A DNA stretch of 64,000 nt from Cinnamomum chago (lineage: Eukaryota; Streptophyta; Magnoliopsida; Laurales; Lauraceae): NCBI GenBank assembly GCA_038049695.1, contig CP142451.1, forward strand, positions 46,635,001-46,699,000, read 5' to 3'. The position numbers and the translations under genes are program-made. Under the pieces are notes generated by a model that worked only from the letters and a program-made list of their open reading frames with translations, was not told the origin of the DNA and made no database searches. This document shows positions 52,205 to 62,330 of this stretch, in pieces. Within the stretch, counting starts at the first letter, position 1. Every line of letters begins with the position of its first letter.

Positions 52205-52520
52205 TCTTGAGAGAGAGAGAGATATATAAGGCCTTTACCAGGTTCATCAACAGTATTCTCCTGTGCAGAATCAAGAGCTACCGTCTGGGCTTTCCCAAGA
52301 GTTGTAACATTGTATAAAGAACATTTGTTAGAAATTTAGTTTGGAGTGAAAATTGGATATATGTAAATTGAACCCTTTTTCAAAGTGAGTAATTTATCTG
52401 GCAAAAATAATGGCTACTGCAAAAAGTTCCTCAGAAGATCCAAAAAGAAAGGGAAGCTTTTTATCAGCTTCCAAATTGGCAACAACACATTCGGCCAGAC
52501 CAAGAACCTGATTTGGAAGA
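52205..52520 (-). other. Two unidentified exon-like pieces
   Basis: Minus strand, about 52,425-52,518: after an AG acceptor an open stretch reads VLGLAECVVANLEADKKLPF, then LFGSSEELFA, followed by GTAGCC. About 52,235-52,320: TTLGKAQTVALDSAQENTVD. Both look protein-coding in composition, but I cannot assign either to a family. They lie between the GlnRS exons and the CPP exons and may be further captured gene fragments. A CT/GA microsatellite lies at 52,181-52,222. Confidence 0.4.
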
Positions 52521-53208
52521 ACAAATTGGAGTAGACAACTTTGTAAAATTGCCATGAAGCAATTAAGATCATTTAACAACATGTACGACCATTTTATCGA
52601 ACATGGCACCTATACTACCGAAAAAAGGAAAAGAGAGATAGGAGAGAAGAGAGAGAGACTCACCACCTTTCCTACCATATGCATTCTTACACCCTTCACA
52701 TCTGCAATTACTGGAGCACCCAACACCACCCTTTAAAAGTAAAATAGTTCATCAGAATCAGATTACACAAAACATGGAAAGCAGAGAATGCATGAAAGGA
52801 AATACCTGATAGCATTCGCAATACTTCTTAAGACAACTCGACTTCTTGCAATTGCATCCTCTCTTATGTCGGGCTGAAGCAGGTGTGTTGATACCTTCGT
52901 CCTGCAGAGCATGCTCTAAAAATTAAAACTGACTCAAGATGTCCAAGTAAACCAAAGCAAAGGGAGCAGTATTCCCCACCCCAGTTTCCGGAATAGTCTC
53001 GGAGTTCCTTATGACTTTGGGAGCAAATGCAAGAGGATTGCGTGATTCAATCTGCTTGCGAGTAGCCAAAATAGTATCTTCATGTACAGGCTTGTTAAAG
53101 CAGTCATGACATGAACAAGGCTCAACACAGTAGACTCCAGCAGCAAAGCATTCACAATGGCTGAATGAGAAAAGGCAGCATGTTAGATCACTGGAAAAAT
53201 TCACAAAC

Positions 53209-53833
53209 TGATGTAGCCCAAGAGGGACAGGCCCCAGAATAGGCTTTTGGATAATGGGTTAAATCCAGCCAAAGACCATTGGGGCCTAACCCATGGGGCA
53301 GCCCATGGCCCAGAGGCACATCAAGTGGTTTAGTCATGTTTTAGCCTTTGCTTTATTAAAAGTCAAAGTCCTGTTATGTTAAGAAGTTAATTTATTAAAT
53401 AGACCATGTAATAGGCATTCTAGTTGTAATTGGCTGGAAAACAGAAAATTGGAGTAAAATCCCATCCTTTTCAAAGATGGGCCAGTTCAAGTATAAAAAA
53501 CTGTTTGATTGACATGAAATCAACCCCTTCAAGATAGATTATCAGTTCTCTAAAAAGGTGAACACAAGATTGTGTGATTCTGATGCAACTAATAGTCCAG
53601 TAGTGACCTTACTGAGATTGTAATAAAGTTGGGAGTGGAACTTGTACCATGTCCAAGCGGACATCTAGTTGAGTCTATAAAAGCAAATATTAATTGATTG
53701 AATAATATTGACATGGTTTCTCTTATCTGGTGATTGTCTAAAAGCCTTGGGTCAAGAAATCTAGAAAGTGATCTATCCATAGGCTTAGGCTTGGAGAATG
53801 AGTATTGCTCAATCATCCTCCTTGGCTGCATCA
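53209..53833 (+). repeat. LTR-like insertion in a CPP intron (candidate)
   Basis: The 625-bp segment starts TGATGTAGCCC and ends GGCTGCATCA (TGATG...CATCA), has TATAAAAAACTG near 53,493, and is followed by ATTGGTAT and then TTGGTATCAGAGC at 53,864, a tRNA-Met primer-site look-alike. The flanking 5-mers do not match and no second LTR is seen. It is probably a fragment of an LTR or TRIM-type element. Confidence 0.5.
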
Positions 53834-55309
53834 ATTGGTATAAAACTTCGCTCTCTGTTGTTTTGGTATCAGAGCTTTGGCCTCTATCTAATCAATAGAA
53901 GTTGCAAGCTAGAAATATATAAATATATAAAATAAAATCAAGTATCAAACTACTCAAGGATTGATTCAGGATAAATAGAAATATTAATGTTTATTAAGAG
54001 AGAAAACACACTAGTCTCCCATGAAAAACAAATGGCCGTGCAAATAAATAAGTAGCATAAAATACATTCTTCTTAATAACCTTGTATCTGCATTAAGATT
54101 CTGTAGCAAGATTTAGCTAACCATATAACTCTGCTCAGAGAGTATTCAGATTTTCAACCTTGTTCACTCATGGCCAAAGAAGGAAGTTGAACCACTGGTG
54201 AAAAAGTTCTGTATTTAGAAATATAAAGCATTCTGGCTGACTCACATATATGGGAATGACACTATACATCTCCATGCAATGTATAAAGATACAAATCTCT
54301 ATTATAGGGCATGTGGATTCATTATTCTGAAAATAAAATTTGCATCTCAAATCGTTCAATGGGTCAAATCGAATCATGAATCGTAGAATTTTTTGAAAAA
54401 AAATTAAACTAAATTTAAAAAAAAAGAGTAGCCATTAATTGATCCATAGCAAAATCAATGCAATGATAAATTAGACTGTCATACAGTCATGAAGAACATC
54501 ACGACATATATCACTAAGAGGTCTCCTTAATCACTATGTAACTTCTCAATAATGAAAACAACAAAAAAGGGGGATCATAAGATTTGATGCAACAAGTATC
54601 AAACCGTAAGATTGACTTCTAAATAGGATTTGTTGCATATATACGAATTTGTTTCCCTAGGATTCAGTATGACTTGTAAGTCGTAAGATCCCGATTTGTA
54701 AGATTTTAACAACAACGAGTGGGCTTATTGATCATTAAACAAATGAAGAAGTAACATGCTAATGCAGTCCAGGTTGGGGTTAAACCAGTAAAGATGAATT
54801 TAAAGATTTTTTTTTCATTTGTTATCTCTATGATAGTAGAGCAATATCTTGAGAAATTGAGGGGGGGGGGGGGTGGGGGTACCCAGTTCTAGATGCACTA
54901 AACTCATACAGGTTCTGGTAAAGCCATAAAAGAGTGAACTTGATCAAAATTTGGAAGGAAACTAAGGCATAACCTTGATGTAGAAGGTAATTTAGAATAA
55001 AATTTAAATGACTCACTCTCTGCAATCCATACAAGTTGGACAAACCCACCATCACTGCCAAACAAACCACATTCTGAATGATCTGATCATTTGTCCAAAA
55101 TGCACCCAATAATCCAATATCTAAATCAGAATGCATCTGAATGAATGGGTTGAATAGGGATGACTATTGGGTCAACCGTACAAATTTTCTTATCATGTTT
55201 AAGTGCGTATGCTTTGGTAGGGAACATAGGCCTGACTTGAAATGTTAAAAACAACAACAGCCATCAACTTTTAAATTCAAAAGCAAACAAGTGAATGTGA
55301 TATACTTAC
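53834..55309. other. Remainder of the large CPP intron
   Basis: AT-rich intron sequence lies between the exons that split the first CXC motif. A poly(G) tract lies at about 54,861-54,878. Short open frames show no family similarity. Confidence 0.6.
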
Positions 55310-55991
55310 AGTTTCAAGCATTTAGACTTCTTACAGTTGCAGCGCTTACAAGCCTCACTTTCTCCAGCATTTTCTAGCCTGCGCCTGTTCATTGTGAAAC
55401 CTCGATTTTCAGTAACAAAGTGAAAGCAGAAGCCAGGTAAGAAATATATCAGCATCCTGGAACAAAATTAAACTGACAGCAATAAATGGAATAGAGTGCA
55501 TGCCTCTTCTTCTTGGGGCTATTCTGATTGAACTCTTCACCAATTTCAAGTGCAGGTTCCTGAAGATCATCTTGCATAACCTGAACTGCATTGCCATTAG
55601 AGCTCAAGTCTCCTTGAGCATTGTTTGGAGCCAAAGACTGATTTGTGGAACTGTGTGTAGCTGCTAGGGAATGAAATGAACCAACAGATCTTGGCATACT
55701 AATTAATCGGCTTACAGAAGTCAAAGACTCATGCTTGACAATTCTGAAGTCCTTTGAGGTACTTTCAAGAGCATTCGAGTGCAAACAATACTAGGCAGCA
55801 TGCACTGTGATGACGAACCAATTCCGGGCTTGAGAGGAACCAATTTTTTTATCCTCAGAAGCACATTTTCCCTCAGACTGCATGGAATTTAAGGAATCGC
55901 TTTTTGAATCATCCGTTGCAATCTTTTTATGAGCTCCTACATCAAAAACTAAACAGCGCCTACGCATGCCACGCTGCTGCGGAGTGTCGAC

Positions 55992-57921
55992 CTATATACA
56001 GAGAAGATGCAATAATTTATCTAGAACCAAGTAATTCATATAAGCTAAATAGCAATTCATAGTTTTTTTCAAGAGATTAAAATGAGTTAAAAGAAAACAA
56101 ATGTGCAAGTTTTAATATCTACAAAAGGTACATAAATAGGTCCATAGAGGATATGGACAAAACGCCACACTCCATCAAGGGATAGGGACAGGATGCGCTT
56201 TGGAAATGGTCTATGAGTGGCAGTTTATCAGCCAGAACCATGTTTCAGCCTTTGATTTGCAAGGGAGGTAACGCCTACTTGTCAATCTACTGTTGCAACA
56301 AAATTAAAACACTACAACATCTTCAGGATTGACAAGACAATTATCACAGCAACTTTTTCATGAGCAAAGATAAGTGGGAAATGTGGACGCCGGAGTGTGT
56401 TTTTCCCTTAAAGTTGTGTTGATTGTGTTCTTAGAGCTTGGATTGTCGTCTGCCAGACATGAAGAGTGCAGTAGTAGCCCTTTTTTTGCAGCAAAGGAAA
56501 GATAATACAAATCCTTGCATAATTTGCATGCAAGGAATTTGTAGGCGAGGAAACAAGAATAGGTTTTTTTTGTTTTTGTTTTTTGTAAGAAAAACAATAA
56601 TAGTTTAGAGATACATTAAGAAACAGTTCAGAAGGAGACTGATTTAAAGAAATTAGAGGTCATGGGGACCAATTAAGGTGGATATCACAATGAAGGACTT
56701 TTCCATAGCGCGGCTGGGGATATTCAGAGATGGTCATATATCATAAATAATAGCATTGATTCTTTATCCCTAACTAGAGCTGTGGCAAGGTGGAAGATGT
56801 TCATTATTGCAACACTGGGGTTGTAGCATGTAGGTTCAAGTCAGTTACCAATCGAAAATAAATTATTGCTATTACTTTTCTTTTTTTTCACCTTTGGGTA
56901 CATACACATCCTACCCAAGTCTCTCACCGGACACAACCAGGGATTGGTCCCTAGTTATTACTGTAGCGAGGGAGATGTCTACCATTGAGCTACCAGTGGA
57001 CTGGCAGGAAAAAATATATATTGTTGTCATAATTAGCCTGTGTCATTTTAAGAATCTTCTGGGTATGAATAATCCCTCAAGTAATTTAGCTTGTCACTTT
57101 TTTGGGCCAATCGGAGTAAAATATTACAATGAAGCTGATGTTGAGCAACTAATAAAGCTCTAAGGATCTTCAATCACTCATTTTCAAAGTATTCAATTGA
57201 AGTGATTCCTCTTATGCTATTGGCTTGGTTACCAATAGACGTCAAAGCCCTCAGAAGCTGCACTTTGTTATCAATGAGATACGTACCCATGTATGACCTT
57301 GGAAGAATAAAAAAAAAGTTCAAAATTATCCTGGAAAAGCACTGCAAGAGACTGTAAAAAGTTTGCACATGTGAAAATTGGAGCATTTTCCATGTCGTCA
57401 AGGGATCCTCAACATTACAGAAGCATAGCCTAAGGGAAGCAAAAGAGATAACACATTAAGCAGGGTTTTTAGTAATTTTATGCACATTGGTCCTATGTTG
57501 TTCTTTGTTTATAGGCCTTTGATTTCGTTTGAATGGATGTCCTTCATAAAGAGAATCAGTATTCAGCTCTTATACTGACTTCTCATGCCTTTTTAGTCGT
57601 ACTTCATTTCTTATTCAATAAATTTACCGTTACCGATCAAAAAATATAACAATCCCTCTCTATTCTATCTGGTTTGGACATTCTTTCCCTTTCTTAACAA
57701 AGTAACAATAGACAAGAGTTAATATAAAAAAAAAAAAAGCGCAGTGAAGTTAAGTGTGTAAGATAGTCCCTACAAACTTAGAATCATTTGCACCTTTTTA
57801 CCAAGTGAAATGCAATCTCCAACTTTGTCATCCATTTTCTCACATAGATCACCGGTGTCTTGCTCATTCTGATAAACGCTTGGAAGTAGCTGTGGGGTGT
57901 GATCTGTTTCTTTTTACTCAC
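55992..57921. other. CPP intron or lost-exon interval, with a SINE-like piece
   Basis: The flanking exons do not join in phase, so an exon may be lost or unrecognised here. Apart from the SINE-like element at about 56,775-56,885, nothing was recognised. A minus-strand open stretch at 57,174-57,300 (QLLRALTSIGNQANSIRG) has no identifiable family. Confidence 0.5.
56775..56885 (+). repeat. SINE-like element with tRNA-type promoter boxes
   Basis: Box A-like GTGGCAAGGTGG lies at 56,782-56,793 and box B-like GGTTCAAGTC at 56,833-56,842, a spacing typical of RNA polymerase III promoters in plant SINEs. Its 3' end and target duplication were not found. Confidence 0.45.
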
Positions 57922-59194
57922 CATCCTCAACTTCTTCAAGCTGGTTTATTGGATTTTGTTGCTGTTGCTGCTGGTGGTGGTGGTGGTGCAGAGAACTAAC
58001 AGGTTGTGCATTGTGTAAACCATCAACTTCGTCTTGTGGAGGGTGTGAAACAAGAGCAAAAGAAGTAGCATCAAAGTCCACCATGTTGTTATCTTCTTCT
58101 GTGCATGTTACAGATTCAGTGGATGAATTGAAAATTAAGACATCAGGGGCAGCATCAGAAATGAGCTTCTCCCAATCATAGCATGACCCATCTTCCTTAG
58201 TCTGCTCAAGCTGATATTGCCCTTGCGTTTCCACTGAACATGTCCCTTCTTTGGGATTCTCTTGGGGAAGTTTATCAAGTGATGCTCCTCCATCCATTTC
58301 CATTTTAATAGCACAGCATGATGTATCATTGTCGAGGTTACCATAATCAAGTGAACCAACATACTGCAGTGCTTGAGGCAGCTTAACAGATAGCTTTGAA
58401 CGCCCATTAGATCGCTCAACATTGAACTCTTCTACAGAAACACCAATGTCACATTTTTCTTGCTCACTAGCTGAGCCGCAATCAGACAATTTGACACTGC
58501 CTGAAAAGCTAGTGGACATTTTGCCTCCATCCCCATCGTCGGAAGAAATTTCAAGTTTTGAGAAGTCCGAGAAATGATGCCTAAAAAACAGAACAGTTCA
58601 TCACAAAAAATTTATTTTCATGGTACATATTGAGATGGAGCATGATTTCAATAATACATCATGATTCATGACATGATGATTACCTGCCAAGGAATCTTGA
58701 CTCCTTCTGGGAACTGATATGTGGCGAAGTAAACACGGAAGGGATGGATGCAAAATTGAGCGAGTGAAAGGTTTGTGCACTATGCAAAGATTTGACAGGT
58801 TTAATAGGAGATAGATTATTGATGTAATTGAAGACAGGAGAGTCCTGAAACAGAAAGAAAACCCGTCATATAGAGTTGGTCATGACTGATAAACAAAAGC
58901 AAGAAGAAAAAACTTCAACATAATTTTATTAAAATGCCAATAGTCTTCAACACTATACTATCAAATCAAAAGGACTGAAGCATTAAAAGTAATGCCCATG
59001 GAATCCAGATGGTTGAAATATAAGAAATCACCAAACTGACCACAAAAAATAATAAATAGTAATCTACTTGAATGAAAAAATAACAAAGTTTGGATAAAGG
59101 CATGAGAAATAATTGAAAACAAACACTCAACTCAAAACATGAAAACAAATGCTATGTTACTTACTACCTCAAGATATGCAGAAAATCTCATCAA

Positions 59195-60350
59195 CTGAAT
59201 AAAAAAGATGCAGTTGCATTAATTAGCAAGAAAAAATTTCCACAAAACCATCTAAAAAACCCAACTTTACTTTCAAAACATTTAGAAAAAGAAATCACAC
59301 TTTTAGATTAAAACACCTTAAGAGAAATCAGCCAAACAGGGGTAAAGAAAAAACAGTCCAAATACAGAACAGAAAAATCTGAACAAAAATCTCACTGAAA
59401 AAAGAGGGAAGATCCAACACAAAGAGAGAGAGAGAGAGAGAGATCAAATCGCACAAAAAGCTCAAAAAACTAGCGACAGCCTCAAAATTCAGCACCAGAA
59501 GCAGAACAAGTGGATAATCCAAGACCTGAAAACGATCGACCAAACAATCAACTAGATCGCACAAACGAAATCACCTAAAGACCTCTTTGGATGTAGATAA
59601 AAAGGTTCAGAAAATGAAGCCAGAGAAAACCGTCTACACTACACATTTCTACTGCAGACAATTCTCCCCACTTGTTTTTCCGCCTATTTTTCTCTACACA
59701 TCCAAACAGACCCTAAAACGAACAAATCAAAACCCAAATCTCAAAGAAAAACTTCAAAACACACACATCCATGCCACAAATCAAGCAGAAACACACATCG
59801 AGGATCTTCTGAGGAACAGAGGAGGAAGCAGGGGAGAGGGAGAGGAAGAAGGGAGGAAAAAGAGAAGAGAGGGAGAGAGAGAGAACTGAGGAAGCGAGGG
59901 AGTGGTGTGCAGGTGGGCGCTGCAGCAAGCGCATGCGAGGGGAGACAGGGGAGGAAGATGAGAGGAATGGAAGGAAGAAGAGTAGACAGAGAGGAAATAG
60001 AGTGATGGGGAATGAGGGAGAGAGAGAACAAAGAAGAAAGAGAGAGGAGAGGGGGAATGGTGCGTGAGTGCAGGAAGAGGGAGGGGTGTACCTGGTGCCG
60101 GGGAGGGGTCCGCGGCGCGAGGAGGAAGATGAAGGCGTCCGGGGGCTGCTGCGAGCTCTTGGTGATGCTGTTGTGGTCGTCGTGCAATGGAGAGGGAGGG
60201 AGAGATAGAGGAGATGGGCTCTGGAGAGGGCGATGGAGGCGGGAGAGAGAAATGAGTGAGGAGAGAGAACGAAATGAGTGAGCAGAGGGAGAGGGCGATG
60301 GAGGCGGGAGACAAAGAAATGAGAGAGGAGAGAGAACGAAACGAGGGAAA
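59195..60350 (-). promoter_or_regulatory. Upstream region of the captured CPP gene, GA/CT-rich
   Basis: The plus strand from about 59,815 to 60,345 is dominated by GAGAGA/GGAGGA repeats, with a short GA microsatellite at 59,425-59,442. On the minus strand this is a pyrimidine-rich stretch like the 5' UTR and promoter of many plant genes. It also produces long low-complexity Ser/Pro/Leu open frames, which are not proteins. No TATA box was placed. The presence of upstream sequence suggests capture included the promoter side of the gene (inference). Confidence 0.45.
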
Positions 60351-60394
60351 TGGGAATTTCGAGAGGAGTGAACGAAAGCGCGGGAAATAAGAAT

Positions 60395-60625
60395 TTCGCT
60401 GGCAGGAGAGGGGAAGTTAAAACCTTGGCCTTTTACCGGCGAAAAAAAAACTCCGAGAATACCTTCGACCTTTGCCCGCGAGAAAAACAAAACGCTGGGA
60501 AAACCTTGAACTTTGCCGGCGAAAAAGGCAAATCACTGGGAAAAGCCTAACATTTGCCGGTAAAAATATGTTGCCGGGAAAACCCTATCTTTTTCCTGCA
60601 AAAGCCGCTTTTTCGCCAGTAAAAG
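60395..60625. repeat. Tandem array with GCCGGCGAAAAA core
   Basis: About four or five diverged units of roughly 45-55 bp share a pattern like AACCTTGAACTTTGCCGGCGAAAAAGGC...CTGGGAAAA. It lies just inside the right subterminal region of CACTA element B. Arrays like this may be a second class of subterminal repeat or a captured repeat. Confidence 0.65.
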
Positions 60626-60724
60626 TAATACTTTCCCCCTCGTAAAAGTAATACTTTTCCCCCTCCTGTTTTCATTTTTATTTTGTAATGTGATTTTTCC
60701 TCTTTTTATTATTTTGATACCATT

Positions 60725-60913
60725 GTAACACATTACTAATCGTCACAAAATATCCAATAAATGTTACAAAATAATTCAAGTATTTGCAAAGATATTTACT
60801 AACGGTTATGAATATTGCTAACGGATAATAAATGTGACAAATTACCTAACGGAAATATTTGCGTTACTAATAAGAAATCTCAAATGTTGCAAAATCACCC
60901 AAATGGTGTAGTG
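60725..60913 (-). repeat. CACTA subterminal region and right terminus of element B
   Basis: ACTAACGGTTATG, GCTAACGGATAA, CCTAACGGAAAT and related motifs lead to the terminal GGTGTAGTG at 60,905-60,913. The array differs in order from the left arm but uses the same core word. Confidence 0.75.
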
Positions 60914-61071
60914 AAACTTCGCATCAACAATAAGTTAAAAGTAGATTGTATCCCAAAATGGGAATGTTTCAGTTACATTAATCAGACCAGGCCTTGCATC
61001 TTTCACCTGATATGAGCATACAAAGTCCAAATAGAAGAGTGTTGTGATAGGCAAAATGCTTGAAAATTTAC
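60914..61071. other. Sequence right of CACTA B, no gene recognised
   Basis: On the minus strand a short open stretch after an AG acceptor at about 61,017 reads VKDARPGLINVTETFPFWDT and ends in a stop. I cannot assign it. If the nested model holds, this is the interior of CACTA element A. Confidence 0.4.
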
Positions 61072-61168
61072 CATAGATTGTGTTCGTTGGATTCATGGTA
61101 GCCTGATTCTTCGCTGCATCTCTAACATATGCAACACCAACCCTTTTCAGATCTTCACAGTCCAGACC
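61072..61168 (-). pseudogene. Hsp70-like exon fragment
   Basis: One 97-nt minus-strand exon is bounded by TGCAG and GTAAAT. Its second half, RDAAKNQATMNPTNTIY, matches the conserved GDAAKNQ..MNP.NTV segment in the ATPase domain of Hsp70. The first half (GLDCEDLKRVG) is not typical. It follows the NSF exons but is out of phase with them. It is too short to be functional; a captured fragment is likely. Confidence 0.5.
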
Positions 61169-61239
61169 CTGCATTATTGATTGAAAGACAATCAAACAAA
61201 ACCAGAAGTAACATATAAATCAACATTGACAGGAGTTAC

Positions 61240-62021
61240 CTTTCAATGTCATCAAGGATGACAATGCTCAACTGAGACTTGTAAGCATCTTCAAAAACCT
61301 GTCCAAAACACATAGTAAAAAAGCCAATTTCAAATTCTCAAAACAAGCCGCACAGATAGGAAACAAAAGGGCAAATAGGACACAACTATAACAACAGCTT
61401 CCAAGAAAAACCCAAATTGTTATAAAAACATGGAATAATAGATTTAATAATGAAATTAAGGCAATTCTAACAAACTTTGTAAGCTTAGCCCCCAAAATTT
61501 GATAAAATGAAATTAAGGAAAACATAACAAACCTTGACAATTTGTGCACATTTACTGCTTTCGCTTAGACCGATCATTGTCTCTGCTAAGATCTATCCTC
61601 ATTTAAAAAGGTATGAGTTAATTAAAAACTAAAAGCGTAAGAGTAACTCTAGAAACATGTTGAAGCAACTTACAATCTTGAAGTAGGGGAATTCACTTTC
61701 AATACCAATTGTAGCTACCATTGCGGTCTTACCACTAACAAGAAATAAAATTTCAGAAGAAGAGGATTTATGGGGCCCTAAAGCATCAGAATGTGAATAG
61801 TATCCTGAAGTCAGTATATTGTACGTAGAAGACATTAATTCTTATAATTGTAAAAAGGATAGGAAGAAAATATTTATGTGGAAGTATACCTGCCACTTGG
61901 ACCTTCCAGAAGGCAAGTAACAAGTGGGCTTCCTTTGCTAACTCTAACTTGCTCCACTAGAAGCATGGCCCTCTTGTGAATGTGCTTATGTCTCTCACCA
62001 CAGTCCACAATGCCGTTAAGT
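61240..62021 (-). pseudogene. NSF: NSF (vesicle-fusing ATPase) D2-domain fragment, 4 in-phase exons
   Basis: The minus-strand exons are 61,890-62,021 ([20 protein letters not shown] then LVEQVRV...TCLLEGPSG), 61,674-61,734, 61,533-61,592 and 61,240-61,298. All phases agree and no stop interrupts them. The Walker A motif GPSGSGKT spans the first junction, Walker B is IVILDDIE, and SESSKCAQIVKVFEDAYKS is the conserved sequence between them. NSF is the AAA+ ATPase that disassembles SNARE complexes at plant membranes; D2 mainly supports hexamer formation (family knowledge). The N domain, D1 and the end of D2 are missing from this stretch, and the next exon is Hsp70-like, so this is a gene fragment. 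More 5' exons could lie beyond the window, but about 2 kb upstream holds none. Confidence 0.88.
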
Positions 62022-62281
62022 CTGCAAGTTACAGATATTCAAGAAAGGCCAGTAAACATTTGCACTGTTAAAATTTTCACTCCGTCTTCACCAAATAACT
62101 AATAGCAACATTTGAGCTTGACTAAGCGCACCTTCACTTGACACAGTGAGGTTTAAATTTTAACCCTTACTTAAGCAATTTAAACTTGGATTGTGATGAC
62201 ATTAGGAGGGGGGAAAAAGAAAGAAAGGAAAACATTTTCCATTCCATTGAGTCTCTGAACTCTCGATGGATGGATGGATGG

Positions 62282-62330
<49 letters not shown>

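Larger units (their letters stand above)
52667..59194 (-). pseudogene. CPP/TSO1-like (tesmin-type CXC) transcription factor gene, captured and degenerate
   Basis: Minus-strand exons by frame and splice signals: 59,168-59,194 (MRFSAYLE), 58,684-58,844 ([19 protein letters not shown]), 57,922-58,580 (long acidic linker ending in His and Gln runs), 55,504-55,991 (RGMRRRCLVFDV), 55,310-55,384, 52,980-53,160, 52,806-52,901, 52,667-52,730. The last four hold both cysteine-rich CXC motifs ([20 protein letters not shown] and [19 protein letters not shown]...[10 protein letters not shown]) and the [11 protein letters not shown] linker, complete and in phase. CXC domains bind CHR-type TTTGAA sites in cell-cycle and meristem control (family knowledge). 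Defects: exon 55,504-55,991 changes frame twice relative to family sequence, in the A run near 55,845 and near 55,790; its donor is GC, not GT; its junction with 57,922 is out of phase; the usual N-terminal and C-terminal exons are absent. Confidence 0.85.
50914..60913. mobile_element. CACTA transposon B, complete ends, 10,000 bp, with captured genes
   Basis: The left end is CACTACACCATAATAATC and the right end, read inward on the minus strand, is CACTACACCATTTGGG, giving an 11-bp perfect terminal inverted repeat. The flanks are AAA at 50,911-50,913 and AAA at 60,914-60,916, a 3-bp target duplication as expected for CACTA (En/Spm) elements. Both subterminal regions carry TAACGG-type motifs (50,914-51,330 and 60,725-60,870). 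There is no transposase. The cargo on the minus strand consists of a CPP/TSO1-like gene, exons of glutaminyl-tRNA synthetase and two unidentified exon-like pieces. The A-rich flanks make the duplication weak evidence by itself; the ends plus the shared left arm with element A make the call. Confidence 0.82.

Noticed and set aside
56894-57163. Plus-strand open frame of 89 codons starting MGTYTSYPSL
   Set aside because: It overlaps a SINE-like sequence inside a CPP intron interval and has no recognisable family.
57174-57401. Minus-strand open frame containing QLLRALTSIGNQANSIRG as a missing CPP exon
   Set aside because: It does not resemble the CPP linker, and no acceptor-donor pair brings it into phase with the neighbours.
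59741-60490. Minus-strand open frame of 249 codons rich in Ser, Pro and Leu
   Set aside because: It is the translation of a CT/GA-rich low-complexity stretch upstream of the CPP gene. Overlapping frames are equally open and none has a family match.
50129-62021. ATP23, GlnRS, CPP and NSF as a cluster of working host genes
   Set aside because: Each is a partial set of exons, catalytic or terminal parts are missing, all lie on the same strand, and they sit within or beside CACTA termini.
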